From contig JANXSX010000095.1 in assembly GCA_025356475.1 (NCBI GenBank), positions 1 to 35,887 of the forward strand: 35,887 nucleotides of DNA, given 5' to 3'. The notes under the pieces are model-generated. The model was given only the letters and a program-made list of their open reading frames with translations, was not told the DNA's origin and searched no databases. The position numbers were made by a program, and so were the translations under genes. The DNA is from Isosphaeraceae bacterium (GTDB lineage: Bacteria; Planctomycetota; Planctomycetia; Isosphaerales; Isosphaeraceae). This document shows positions 22,381-30,335 of the stretch, piece after piece; position 1 is the stretch's first letter; each line of letters starts with the position of its first letter.

Positions 22381-23790
22381 TTGCCGGCTTCCCTCGACAC
22401 GTTGCTTGAACCTCATCCCCGGGTCCGGGTCCTAAGAGAGGGCCTGCCCTCGACATCGGGGCAATGTGTCCTCTACTGGATGCAGCGCACCCAGCGGGGA
22501 CACGATAACGCAGCTCTCAATCTGGCGATCGCGATCGGGAACGCACTGGATTTACCGGTTCTCACCGGGTTTGGCCTCACTGATCAGTTCCCAGGGAGCC
22601 AGATTCGACAGAAACGCTTCGTAGTCGAAGGTCTGGTGGATGCTTCAACGGATCTGAAAGCTAAGGGAGTACCCCTCGTCGTACGAATCGGCCCACCCGA
22701 CCAAGTTGCGTTGAAGCTTGCCAACGAGTCGAACGCCGCTTTCGTGGTTGGTGATGAAAACCCGCTCCATTTTGCTCAAACCTGGCAGGAACGACTTGTA
22801 AATGAGTTGGCCGTTCCTTACCGGGTCGTCGATGCCGATGTTGTTGTACCCAGCTCGATTTTCCCCAAAGAGGAGTTTGCCGCTCGAACCTTAAGACCCA
22901 AGCTGCATAGGGTTCTCGCAGATTTTCTCAAGCCTATCCCCAATCCGACCGCACGAGTTGCATGGAAGGAAGGCACTTGTCCGGTGGGTGAGCTCATTGA
23001 ACTCGACCACCTGCTGAGCAAACTGAAGCTCGGAGGGGCGGGGGCCGTTCCGACCTACAAGGGGGGGCGGGTCGAAGCGGGCAAGCGGCTCAAGCTTTTC
23101 CTCGGAGAACGGATCGGTAAGTACGCAAACGATCGCAATGAACCAACACCTTATATGACAAGCGAACTCTCCGCTCACCTCCACTTCGGGCACATCAACC
23201 CCCTAACTATTGCGCTCGCCGTGCAATCCGCATCCGCACCCGACGAGGATATCGCGGCATATATTGAAGAGATGATCGTTCGGCGCGAACTCTCGATCAA
23301 TTATGTAGCCCGGAATCCCAGGTATGACACGCTGTTGGGTTGCCCCGACTGGGCTCTGAAAACGCTGGCCAAGCACGCTAGCGACCCTCGCCCTTTTCTC
23401 TATGACGAGCGACAATTGGTTGCCGCAGAAACTCACGACCCACTCTGGAACGCGGCGCAGAAGGAGATGATGATCACGGGCAGGATGCACAACTATTTGA
23501 GGATGTATTGGGCGAAGAAGATCCTCGAATGGTCACCCGACGCCGAGACGGCCTTCAACGTCGCTCTCTTGCTCAATGATCGGTATGAGATGGACGGGCG
23601 CGACCCAAACGGTTACACCGGAGTGGCCTGGGCGATCGGCGCTAAGCATGACAGACCGTGGGGCGAACGTCCGATTTTTGGCACAGTGCGATTCATGAGC
23701 TATCAGAGCACGCGAAAGAAATTCGATTCCGACGGATACATTGCCAGAGTCCGATCCCTGGAGCAGGGGCGTTTGTTTGGTGACGTTTAA
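22381..23790 (+). CDS. Class II CPD photolyase
   Basis: This 469-residue protein starts at TTG with GGAG eight bases upstream; in-frame stops exclude an earlier ATG. It is a class II deoxyribodipyrimidine photolyase: VLYWMQRTQRGHDNAALNLA (antenna/Rossmann domain), then FAD-domain signatures NYVARNPRYDTLLGCPDWA, MHNYLRMYWAKKILEW and DPNGYTGVAWAIGAKHDR, and the IFGTVRFMSY end. It uses light to split cyclobutane pyrimidine dimers. The fold differs from the FeS photolyase at 1023. An overlapping downstream membrane-protein gene suggests one transcription unit. Class II members occur in plants, animals, archaea and some bacteria including Planctomycetes. Confidence 0.93.
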   Translation: MPASLDTLLEPHPRVRVLREGLPSTSGQCVLYWMQRTQRGHDNAALNLAIAIGNALDLPVLTGFGLTDQFPGSQIRQKRFVVEGLVDASTDLKAKGVPLVVRIGPPDQVALKLANESNAAFVVGDENPLHFAQTWQERLVNELAVPYRVVDADVVVPSSIFPKEEFAARTLRPKLHRVLADFLKPIPNPTARVAWKEGTCPVGELIELDHLLSKLKLGGAGAVPTYKGGRVEAGKRLKLFLGERIGKYANDRNEPTPYMTSELSAHLHFGHINPLTIALAVQSASAPDEDIAAYIEEMIVRRELSINYVARNPRYDTLLGCPDWALKTLAKHASDPRPFLYDERQLVAAETHDPLWNAAQKEMMITGRMHNYLRMYWAKKILEWSPDAETAFNVALLLNDRYEMDGRDPNGYTGVAWAIGAKHDRPWGERPIFGTVRFMSYQSTRKKFDSDGYIARVRSLEQGRLFGDV

Positions 23791-25021
23791 GCAGTCGCGG
23801 GCTGGGTTACTGGTGATCGTCCTTACTGGAATGTTGTTCCGGGCAGGACTTCTCGCGCCTCGAATCCGATCGATGGAGGATCCGGACAATTACCTGCCGA
23901 TGGCCCGGTCGATTGTTGAAGGACACGGGTTAGCCTTTAATGGTCGATTAACGGCCTACCGGCCTCCGCTCTATCCCATCCTCATTGCACCGATCTTGGC
24001 GATCTCGGGCGAGTTCTGGCCGATTGGAATTGCAACATTTCAAATTCTGCTCGGGGGAGCGACCATTGCCCTCACCTGGATCTCCGCCCGATCTTGGGGT
24101 ATTTCGCATCTAGGGAGCCTGCTTGCGTCGATCCTGGTTGCGTTCGACCCGGTCCTCGCCGTACAGTCGCGATCGGTCATGACCGAGACTTTGGCAGCCG
24201 CTTTGGTCACGTTCAGTTTGACGGTCTTGGCATACAAAAGGGACCGGTCAGGCCCTTCGACCGGGATCCATTTTTTCGTGGCCGGGATCTCTTTCGGACT
24301 GTGTGTTCTCTGCAGACCAAGTCTATTGCCTGGCGTGGGATGTGTTCTATTGGCTCGCTTATTCGTTCCAAGATTTGGTTGGTCGAGCCTCACTGCGCTC
24401 GCTTTGGGAGTGGGTATCACACTGAGTCCCTGGTCTATTCGCAATTTCATGGTGGTCGGAGGACCAATCGTGACTACCACTCACGGGGGTTACACCTTAG
24501 CCTTGGCCAACAACCCTGCCTACTATGCCGACGTGCTTGATGGCCCTCCAAACGCGGTTTGGTCAGGCCCAAATCAACAGGCATGGTGGAATGACGTGAA
24601 TGAGCGAACCCAAGGCATGAGCGAACCTGAAGCCGATCGGTTCTTGCGGAATTCGGCTCTCAGGTTGGCGGTTTCTCGGCCCTTCGACTTCTTGAGAGCA
24701 AGTCTCGCTCGCCTGGGACGATTCTGGGGGCTCGCCCCTTCGGGTGAAGTCTACCCATGGCCAATGCGCGTGGCAACTTGCCTCTGGACGATCCCATTCT
24801 GGCTCGCTGTCGGGGTTGGTTTGTCGCGTCGAACAACCTGGGAATGGCCGAATATCAGCGGAATTTGTATGGTTTTTGGACTGATGGTTGTGCATGCGTT
24901 TTATTGGACTGACCTGCGTATGCGAGCACCAATCGTACCTGCGCTTGCCCTGATCGCAGCCTCAGCGTGGATCGAGCCTAGTCGAGAAGCTGCATCGGTT
25001 GCACCGAAGTCAACGGTCTAG
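23780..25021 (+). CDS. GT-C fold (GT39/PMT-like) membrane glycosyltransferase
   Basis: This protein is 413 residues from GTG 23780, which overlaps the photolyase stop by 11 bases and is preceded by AGGGGCG. It has about ten hydrophobic segments. The first outer loop holds EDPDNYLPMARSIVEGHG, an acidic motif (Glu33, Asp34, Asp36) followed by RPPLYPILIA, a pattern of the ArnT/PMT-type GT-C family. These enzymes transfer sugars from polyprenyl-phosphate donors to proteins or lipids at the outer membrane face. C-terminal YWTDLRMRAPIVPALALIA fits the last helices. The substrate is unknown. Translational coupling to the photolyase gene is likely. Confidence 0.85.
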   Translation: MTFKQSRAGLLVIVLTGMLFRAGLLAPRIRSMEDPDNYLPMARSIVEGHGLAFNGRLTAYRPPLYPILIAPILAISGEFWPIGIATFQILLGGATIALTWISARSWGISHLGSLLASILVAFDPVLAVQSRSVMTETLAAALVTFSLTVLAYKRDRSGPSTGIHFFVAGISFGLCVLCRPSLLPGVGCVLLARLFVPRFGWSSLTALALGVGITLSPWSIRNFMVVGGPIVTTTHGGYTLALANNPAYYADVLDGPPNAVWSGPNQQAWWNDVNERTQGMSEPEADRFLRNSALRLAVSRPFDFLRASLARLGRFWGLAPSGEVYPWPMRVATCLWTIPFWLAVGVGLSRRTTWEWPNISGICMVFGLMVVHAFYWTDLRMRAPIVPALALIAASAWIEPSREAASVAPKSTV

Positions 25022-25177
25022 TCCCGAAAGTGCGAGAAAAAAATCGCAAAATTGCCGATGTTGCGCTGTTCAAACGGACGAAAAACGGTAGTCTAACTGA
25101 TAGCCGCTCTTGGCGGGTCCACGATTAGCCGTTAGGACGCTAGCCTCGCCAGAACGCTTTTTGCAAGAGGATTGACA

Positions 25178-25699
25178 GTGGCCAAGAAGCTCTATGTCGG
25201 AAATTTGACGTACGACACGACCGAAGACAACCTGGTGGAATTGTTCAGCGAGTTCGGCGAGGTCCTATCGGCGCAGATCATCATCGACCGCGATACGAAT
25301 CGGTCCAAGGGATTCGGCTTCGTGGAGATGGCTGAAGGTGCCGATCAGGCAGCCGAAGCTCTGAATGGTCAGGACTTCCGGGGCCGGAACCTGACCGTAA
25401 ATGAAGCCCGCCCGCGTGAGGATCGTGGACCCCGTGGCGGCGGTGGCGGCGGCGGCGGTGGCCGCGGTGGCTACGGCGGCGGTGGTAGTGGCGGCGGCGG
25501 TTATGGTGGTGGCAGCGGCGGCGGAAGCAGCGGCGGCTACGGTGGTGGAAGTAGTGGTGGTGGCGGCGGCTACGGTGGTGGTAGCGGCGGCGGAAGCAGT
25601 GGTGGTGGTCGGGGTGGCTACGGTGGCGGTGGCGGCGGAGGTCGCGGCGGCTACGGTGGTGGTAGCGGTGGCGGAAGTGGTGGCGGAAGCCGCTATTGA
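25178..25699 (+). CDS. RRM-type RNA-binding protein with glycine-rich tail
   Basis: This protein is 173 residues from GTG 25178 (AAGAGG seven bases upstream); the TTG at 25172 would leave no SD spacing. Residues 1-~80 form one RRM: RNP2 LYVGNL and RNP1 KGFGFVEM are intact. The remaining ~90 residues are Gly/Ser/Tyr/Arg repeats (GGYGGGSGGGS units). This is the usual bacterial Rbp architecture, related to cyanobacterial cold-induced RNA-binding proteins. It likely binds single-stranded RNA and may act as a chaperone or condensate-forming protein (inferred). The tail DNA is a GGN tandem repeat and may vary in length. A terminator follows. Confidence 0.92.
   Translation: MAKKLYVGNLTYDTTEDNLVELFSEFGEVLSAQIIIDRDTNRSKGFGFVEMAEGADQAAEALNGQDFRGRNLTVNEARPREDRGPRGGGGGGGGGRGGYGGGGSGGGGYGGGSGGGSSGGYGGGSSGGGGGYGGGSGGGSSGGGRGGYGGGGGGGRGGYGGGSGGGSGGGSRY
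25430..25697 (+). repeat. GGN low-complexity repeat encoding the Gly-rich tail
   Basis: Nearly continuous GGC/GGT/GGA codons mixed with AGC/AGT and TAC create imperfect tandem units such as GGYGGGSGGGS repeated about five times. The strand is strongly purine/pyrimidine and G/C skewed. Length polymorphism and assembly errors are likely here. Confidence 0.85.
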
Positions 25700-25750
25700 T
25701 CCTTCGGTGATACCGAATCATCGACCGGTCCAGGCACGTTCTGGACGATC

Positions 25751-25778
25751 CGGGTCAGCCTTGATGGCTGGCCCGTTT
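25751..25778 (+). terminator. Terminator after the RRM gene
   Basis: CGGGTCAGCC (25751-25760) pairs with GGCTGGCCCG (25766-25775) across loop TTGAT with one central mismatch, then TTT. It lies about 50 bases after the stop codon. Confidence 0.75.
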
Positions 25779-25829
25779 CCGTAAATTGATTTCTCAAATC
25801 GACGAGGTCGAAGTCGCTACGGGAGTCCG

Positions 25830-27497
25830 TCAAGGCTTGACTGGTTCGGCGACTCTGGGCTCATTCTCCATCGTGGGGATCGGCGAACCAGGCTTGGCTT
25901 CAACCGGTGTGTCCTCACGATACATCGGCAAATACCGATAGTAGACTTCGAGTGTCAGGATCGACATCGAGGTGACATAAAGACGTCCGCCGACATCTCC
26001 CCACTTGTCCGGCTGAGGCTCAACGGGCGACCAACTCCCCCGGTCGCAGCCCTCCCCCTTGATTTGAATCCCCACCAACCCGTCACGCACCTTGACGTTC
26101 CAAAGGTCCCAAAGCGGACCTCGCATATTATGCAACAACTGGGTAGCATAATACCAATAGTAGATATTCCGATCGGTCGATTCGTTGAGGTCGCTCGCCA
26201 CCAGAGCAACTCCCTTGATTAACGACGGGTGTTTCTTCTGCCAGCCGAGAATCTGTCGCGACAGGAGGGCTTCGGCAGTCATGATCGGCGATGAGCGACG
26301 CCCAGGCATGTACGAATAGGTAACTTTGTTCGGATCCGCGCTCGCATAATCCAAGTATTGGACACATCGGGCCAGTGCCTTCTTGGGGACATTCAGACCG
26401 GCGAGTTTGCCGCAACGCAATGCCATGATCTGCCAGCCGAAGACGGACGTATCACCAGCCTCATCGGCAAAGTATCGCCATCCACCATCGCTCGCCCCTT
26501 GCATCCTGACAATCCAGTGAATCGCACGTTGGGCAGGAATGCCTAGTTTTTCATCGTTGGATAACCCATAGGCCTCGCAGAGAGCCATGGTCGCAATCGC
26601 GTGGCTGTAAAAGCGGGTTGTTCGCCCACCACCGACCCAGAGTTCCCCATCCTTGCCTTGCCGGTCAGTCAACCACTGAAGTCCACGCTTCAAGGTTGAT
26701 TGATACTTGCCATCCTTATTATGCAGATGTCCCGCACCGAGCAACGGGAGCAAAGCCAAACCTGTCGCTGCGGTATCGCTTTCCATCATCGTACTATCGT
26801 CAATCGGGCAGCCGGCACCAGCGCAGGCGGGATGATAGTTGAGACTCCAGCCACCATCCCCCTTCTGATGTCGTGCCAACCACTCTAGCCCGACCAGAAC
26901 CGCTGCCTCCGACTTGACGGTCCCCCCTTCACGTCGGACAAGGGCAGCTTTCGTCGGTCCACTCCGACCCGAGAACGGAGCGGTCAGATCGTCCGCAATC
27001 TCACGGCCCGAGATCGCGACTGGTTTCAGCGCGCCGGTGTCGAGAATCGCAAAGTTCCCCCGAGGCAGCCCGCCGACCCCAACTGCATTCGGAGGCAGAT
27101 TCGGGCTGGCGAGTTCTGGGGCATAGCGAACATTTTCAGGCAACTTCGGTTGGCTGATCGTCAGTTCGCTGGAGTCCGCAGGTTCCAACGACAGCGAAGG
27201 CGTCTGATCGGATGAATCGTTGGTAAATGGGTCGCCGGCCCGATCCGCCGGAAACAGCGAGGTTAGATCCTCGGTAAGTTGGCCGAAACGACCGCCTATG
27301 ATGTCGGAGGGCTCTGTTCTCTCAGAATTGAGCACGATCAAGGCCAGAATCAGCAAGAGGCTTCCGTGCAAGGCGAGGCTCACGCCCCAGGTCGGAAGCC
27401 ACTTATCCCACCCAGGGGCTCTTCGGTCGAGGGAGCGCACCACTCGCCGACCGCCGACCCGTATTCGACGACGCCATGGAGCCCTGCTCGATCGCAT
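25830..27497 (-). CDS. Membrane-anchored prenyltransferase/squalene-oxidase-repeat protein
   Basis: This 555-residue protein has a basic N-terminus, a single transmembrane helix (about 36-57, LALHGSLLLILALIVLN), a low-complexity linker to ~200, then an alpha/alpha-barrel of the squalene cyclase/prenyltransferase repeat type: VLVGLEWLARHQKGDGGWS, LKRGLQWLTDRQGKDG, AIHWIVRMQGASDGGWRYF. The squalene-hopene cyclase DxDD motif is not seen, so a cyclase activity is not supported. Such anchored repeat proteins are abundant in Planctomycetes and of unknown role, possibly protein or lipid binding in the periplasm. The gene is monocistronic; the esterase gene ends 208 bases upstream of it on the same strand. 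Confidence 0.83.
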   Translation of the reverse strand: MRSSRAPWRRRIRVGGRRVVRSLDRRAPGWDKWLPTWGVSLALHGSLLLILALIVLNSERTEPSDIIGGRFGQLTEDLTSLFPADRAGDPFTNDSSDQTPSLSLEPADSSELTISQPKLPENVRYAPELASPNLPPNAVGVGGLPRGNFAILDTGALKPVAISGREIADDLTAPFSGRSGPTKAALVRREGGTVKSEAAVLVGLEWLARHQKGDGGWSLNYHPACAGAGCPIDDSTMMESDTAATGLALLPLLGAGHLHNKDGKYQSTLKRGLQWLTDRQGKDGELWVGGGRTTRFYSHAIATMALCEAYGLSNDEKLGIPAQRAIHWIVRMQGASDGGWRYFADEAGDTSVFGWQIMALRCGKLAGLNVPKKALARCVQYLDYASADPNKVTYSYMPGRRSSPIMTAEALLSRQILGWQKKHPSLIKGVALVASDLNESTDRNIYYWYYATQLLHNMRGPLWDLWNVKVRDGLVGIQIKGEGCDRGSWSPVEPQPDKWGDVGGRLYVTSMSILTLEVYYRYLPMYREDTPVEAKPGSPIPTMENEPRVAEPVKP

Positions 27498-27630
27498 CGG
27501 AATCGCCCTGGGTTTGAGATGAAGGGCAGAGGGTGGAACTCCACATGTCGATCGATTCTAGACGCACCTGAGAACGAGTCTATTCATTCTGTTTGGAGAG
27601 AACCGGCTTTTCAATGGTGTTGGAAGGCGA

Positions 27631-27649
27631 AAGCGAGTTGAACTCGCTT
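27631..27649 (-). terminator. Hairpin downstream of the esterase gene
   Basis: AAGCGAG (27631-27637) pairs with CTCGCTT (27643-27649) across a 5-nt loop. Reading the minus strand, it lies 56 bases past the esterase stop and is followed by a short T-rich stretch (TTTCGCC). It is a possible weak terminator, or a member of a dispersed palindromic repeat. Confidence 0.45.
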
Positions 27650-27705
27650 CGGCCTACCGGATTTCTCGGGCGATCTACCCAGGCCTCCCAAGTTAGCTCT
27701 GACGC

Positions 27706-28587
27706 TTACTTTACGTCCGCCTTCTTACCCAACTCATCTTTCCAGAGCCAGCGGAGTGAGTCTGGCAGGATAGCGCCACCATGCTTCCCATTGTGGCCGC
27801 CATCACCATAGACAAATTCATAATCATACTTGGCGAACTTGAGCGCTTCCGCCATCGACTGATTGGCGAGCGGCCAGTGTCCAGCCGCGTTATTGAGGTC
27901 ATTCGAGCCATCTTGGAGGAACACTCGAATCGGTCGCTTTTTCGCCTTGCGAATGATCCCTGGGTAGGTATCGCCGCCACGGATATTCGTGAAGCTCCCC
28001 ACATGAGAGAGAACCTTGCTGAAAAGGTCGGGACGTTCCCAAGCGGCTGTAAAGGCACAGATTCCCCCACTGCTGATGCCACCAATCGCTCGACTGGCCG
28101 CATCGGTTCGGAGGTTGTAAGTCTTGGCAAGTTCGGGGATCATCTCGAGTTCGAGGAACTTGGCATACTGATCGGAAAGCGTGTCATACTCGAAACTTCG
28201 GTTCGAACGAGGCTTTGCTGTTGTGTCCTTCGTCGGGAAAACACCCGGATCAATGAATAATCCGATGGTGACAGGCATCTCCTTCTTATGGATCAGGTTG
28301 TCGAACACGATCGGCACCCGGAACTGTCCCTTCTCATTCATGTAATTACCGCCGTCCTGGAAGACCATGAGACAAGCAGGAGTCTTCTCGTCATATTGGT
28401 CTGGGACATAGATCCAGTAATTGCGAGTTGTGTCTCCAAACACTTTGCTTGTGTTCCACTCGTGTTTGGTAACCTTCCCCTTGGGCACCCCGGCGTGGAC
28501 TTCGGAATCGGGTCCCAACTTATAGTCGTCCGCTGCCTGAAGTGTTGTCGATGCGACCAGGACTGAGAGACACGCGATCATTCTCAT
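27706..28587 (-). CDS. Secreted esterase (esterase D / enterochelin-esterase-like)
   Basis: This 293-residue protein has signal peptide [19 protein letters not shown]. The alpha/beta-hydrolase core includes [20 protein letters not shown], a FQDGG segment, the nucleophile elbow GGISSGG (Ser in GxSxG), and [10 protein letters not shown] supplying the catalytic His. This matches the Fes/esterase D-like (COG2382) group, which hydrolyses ester bonds, including carbohydrate-linked acyl or feruloyl esters in exported members. GGAG is upstream of the ATG. It is divergent from the DUF1111 cytochrome gene (95 bases). It is likely periplasmic, with polysaccharide deacylation a possible role (inference). 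Confidence 0.87.
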   Translation of the reverse strand: MRMIACLSVLVASTTLQAADDYKLGPDSEVHAGVPKGKVTKHEWNTSKVFGDTTRNYWIYVPDQYDEKTPACLMVFQDGGNYMNEKGQFRVPIVFDNLIHKKEMPVTIGLFIDPGVFPTKDTTAKPRSNRSFEYDTLSDQYAKFLELEMIPELAKTYNLRTDAASRAIGGISSGGICAFTAAWERPDLFSKVLSHVGSFTNIRGGDTYPGIIRKAKKRPIRVFLQDGSNDLNNAAGHWPLANQSMAEALKFAKYDYEFVYGDGGHNGKHGGAILPDSLRWLWKDELGKKADVK

Positions 28588-28682
28588 GGCGAGGTAACTC
28601 CGGGAGAGTCGGGAAAGATCAAGACTGATTTCTACCGTGTCCAGTGAGACATCGCCAGTCAGAACTCCCAGGAGGACTCAAC

Positions 28683-30032
28683 ATGCCGGGCTTGAAAACC
28701 TTTGGATTGTGGTTAGTTCTCCTGGCGGGAGGGAGCCTGGCCCCCCACGCGTTCGCCCAGGACGGGGCTATCGTCAGTGGGCGCGAACTCTTTGAGCGAG
28801 TGTGGGTTCCCGGCGATACTCGAAGCCAAGGGGGGGATGGACTTGGTCCCGTCTTCAACGCCCGATCGTGTCTCGACTGCCACAATCTAGGAGGGGCTGG
28901 GGGATCGGGGGGCTTTGAGCGCAATGTTGAAGTCATGACACCCACGGCCACGCCTGTCGGAGGGAATTCTGGATTCGGCGGCTTCAGCTACTCATTTCGG
29001 TTCGGTGATAATGGCTTCGAGCCGAGTGTGGGCAATTCGCTTCAGCCTACGCCCCGAGACGTGCGACTCGACCCGGTAGCCCTCGCCGCGATCCATCCCA
29101 GTTTGAAGTCGGGCAAGTCGGTGATGCTCCATGCGTTGGGGACGGATCAAGGGTACCGGGGTTGGCGTGAAAAGGTTCCTGGGATTCACGGCCCGATCAC
29201 CATCATGGTCACTCCCCGAAACCCGACGCCGTTATTTGGGACAGGCTTGATCGACTCGATACCCGACTCGGCCATTGAGGCTGCCGCCCGCAAGCGCCAC
29301 ACGGGATTCCCCCAGGTCAGAGGTCGTGTCCGCCGCCTGGCGGATGGGAGGGTCGGTCGATTTGGATGGAAAGCTCAATTGGCGACTCTCGATGGATTTG
29401 TCCGAGCTGCGGCTGCCATGGAGCTAGGTCTGGAGGTTCCCGGCCACCATCAAGCCACCGATCCCCGAGTACCCCGATTTGTGGATCCCGGTCTGGATCT
29501 GAGTGAGGAATCGACAGCCGCCCTGGTCGACTTCGTTCGGAGCCTTCCTGCTCCAATGTTGCAACTCGGTAACGGAAATCGCGAAGATATCGAATTTCGT
29601 GAGGGCAAGCGCTTGTTCAGGGGGTCTGGTTGCGCCACCTGCCATACACCCAACCTCGGACCAGTCGACGGGTTATATAGTGATCTCTTGCTCCACGACA
29701 TGACTCCGCGAGTCACATCACCGGGCACGAATCCTTATCTGGCATTTCTCAACGGCGCAAACCTGCAGCAACCACAGGGTCGAGAGGCAAGGCCTACTCC
29801 TCAAAAGGGAGACGAGCCGGGTCTCATGGAATGGCGAACGCCCCCCCTTTGGGGTCTTCGAGATAGCGGCCCCTACTGGCACGATGGTCGTGCCGAGACA
29901 ATTGCAGAGGCGATCCGACTCCATACAGGGCAGGGGGAGGAGTCTGCGACTCGTTATCGAGGCCTCTCGTCGAGGGAGCGTCGGCAACTCGAGTCGTTCT
30001 TACTTTGCCTGACTGCTCCGTTACCAGAATAA
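28683..30032 (+). CDS. DUF1111 di-haem oxidoreductase
   Basis: This protein is 449 residues from the ATG preceded by AGGAGG; the longer ORF from 28644 lacks SD support. The signal peptide is LKTFGLWLVLLAGGSLAPHAFA. Haem motifs are CLDCH (63-67) and CATCH (317-321), as in DHOR/DUF1111 'di-haem oxidoreductase, putative peroxidase' proteins distantly related to CCP/MauG. MEWRTPPLWGLRDSGPYWHDGRA is the characteristic C-terminal motif. It is exported to the periplasm. The natural substrate is unknown for the family. It is divergent from the esterase gene and its relation to the other di-haem enzyme at 12120 is only superficial. Confidence 0.92.
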   Translation: MPGLKTFGLWLVLLAGGSLAPHAFAQDGAIVSGRELFERVWVPGDTRSQGGDGLGPVFNARSCLDCHNLGGAGGSGGFERNVEVMTPTATPVGGNSGFGGFSYSFRFGDNGFEPSVGNSLQPTPRDVRLDPVALAAIHPSLKSGKSVMLHALGTDQGYRGWREKVPGIHGPITIMVTPRNPTPLFGTGLIDSIPDSAIEAAARKRHTGFPQVRGRVRRLADGRVGRFGWKAQLATLDGFVRAAAAMELGLEVPGHHQATDPRVPRFVDPGLDLSEESTAALVDFVRSLPAPMLQLGNGNREDIEFREGKRLFRGSGCATCHTPNLGPVDGLYSDLLLHDMTPRVTSPGTNPYLAFLNGANLQQPQGREARPTPQKGDEPGLMEWRTPPLWGLRDSGPYWHDGRAETIAEAIRLHTGQGEESATRYRGLSSRERRQLESFLLCLTAPLPE

Positions 30033-30335
30033 AGCCAGGGAAGGGCGTTCGAATTTGGGAGTTGAGGCGCTGGCATACGACGGACAAGTGCGTTAAGATT
30101 CTTCATGTTGCCCTCGCGCGGGCGGGCGTACTTTTTGTGTCGGGCTGAGCCATGAGGCGAGGCGACTGTCAAAAAGACCGGCTTCTGACCCCACCCTCTC
30201 CCTCACGATCGTCGACAGCTCTGCCAATCTCGCGCCTCGGCGTGAGCCTGTTCGGATTGTAACGAGGGGTCGGAGCCAGTCCTATCGCGGCCGACACGTG
30301 TGTCAAGTCTCTTGCCTTGCTGGAGCTGAACGTCC
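30033..30335. other. Leader/promoter region of the glutamine synthetase III gene
   Basis: No gene is seen here. Two segments about 70 bases apart can pair: GGCTTCTGACCCC (30180-30192) with GGGGTCGGAGCC (30266-30277), allowing a long stem with one bulge and a wobble. This could be leader RNA structure. No recognisable glutamine riboswitch, NtcA-like or NtrC-like site was identified. The likely SD is GGAG (30321-30324) before the ATG. Confidence 0.4.

Noticed and set aside
25281-25721. His/Arg-rich 146-codon frame opposite the RRM gene
   Set aside because: It is the complement of GGN repeats and not a real protein; the RRM with RNP1/RNP2 is on the plus strand.
25830-27497. Squalene-hopene cyclase for hopanoid synthesis
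   Set aside because: The DxDD catalytic motif is not seen, and a transmembrane anchor with a long linker is unlike cyclases.
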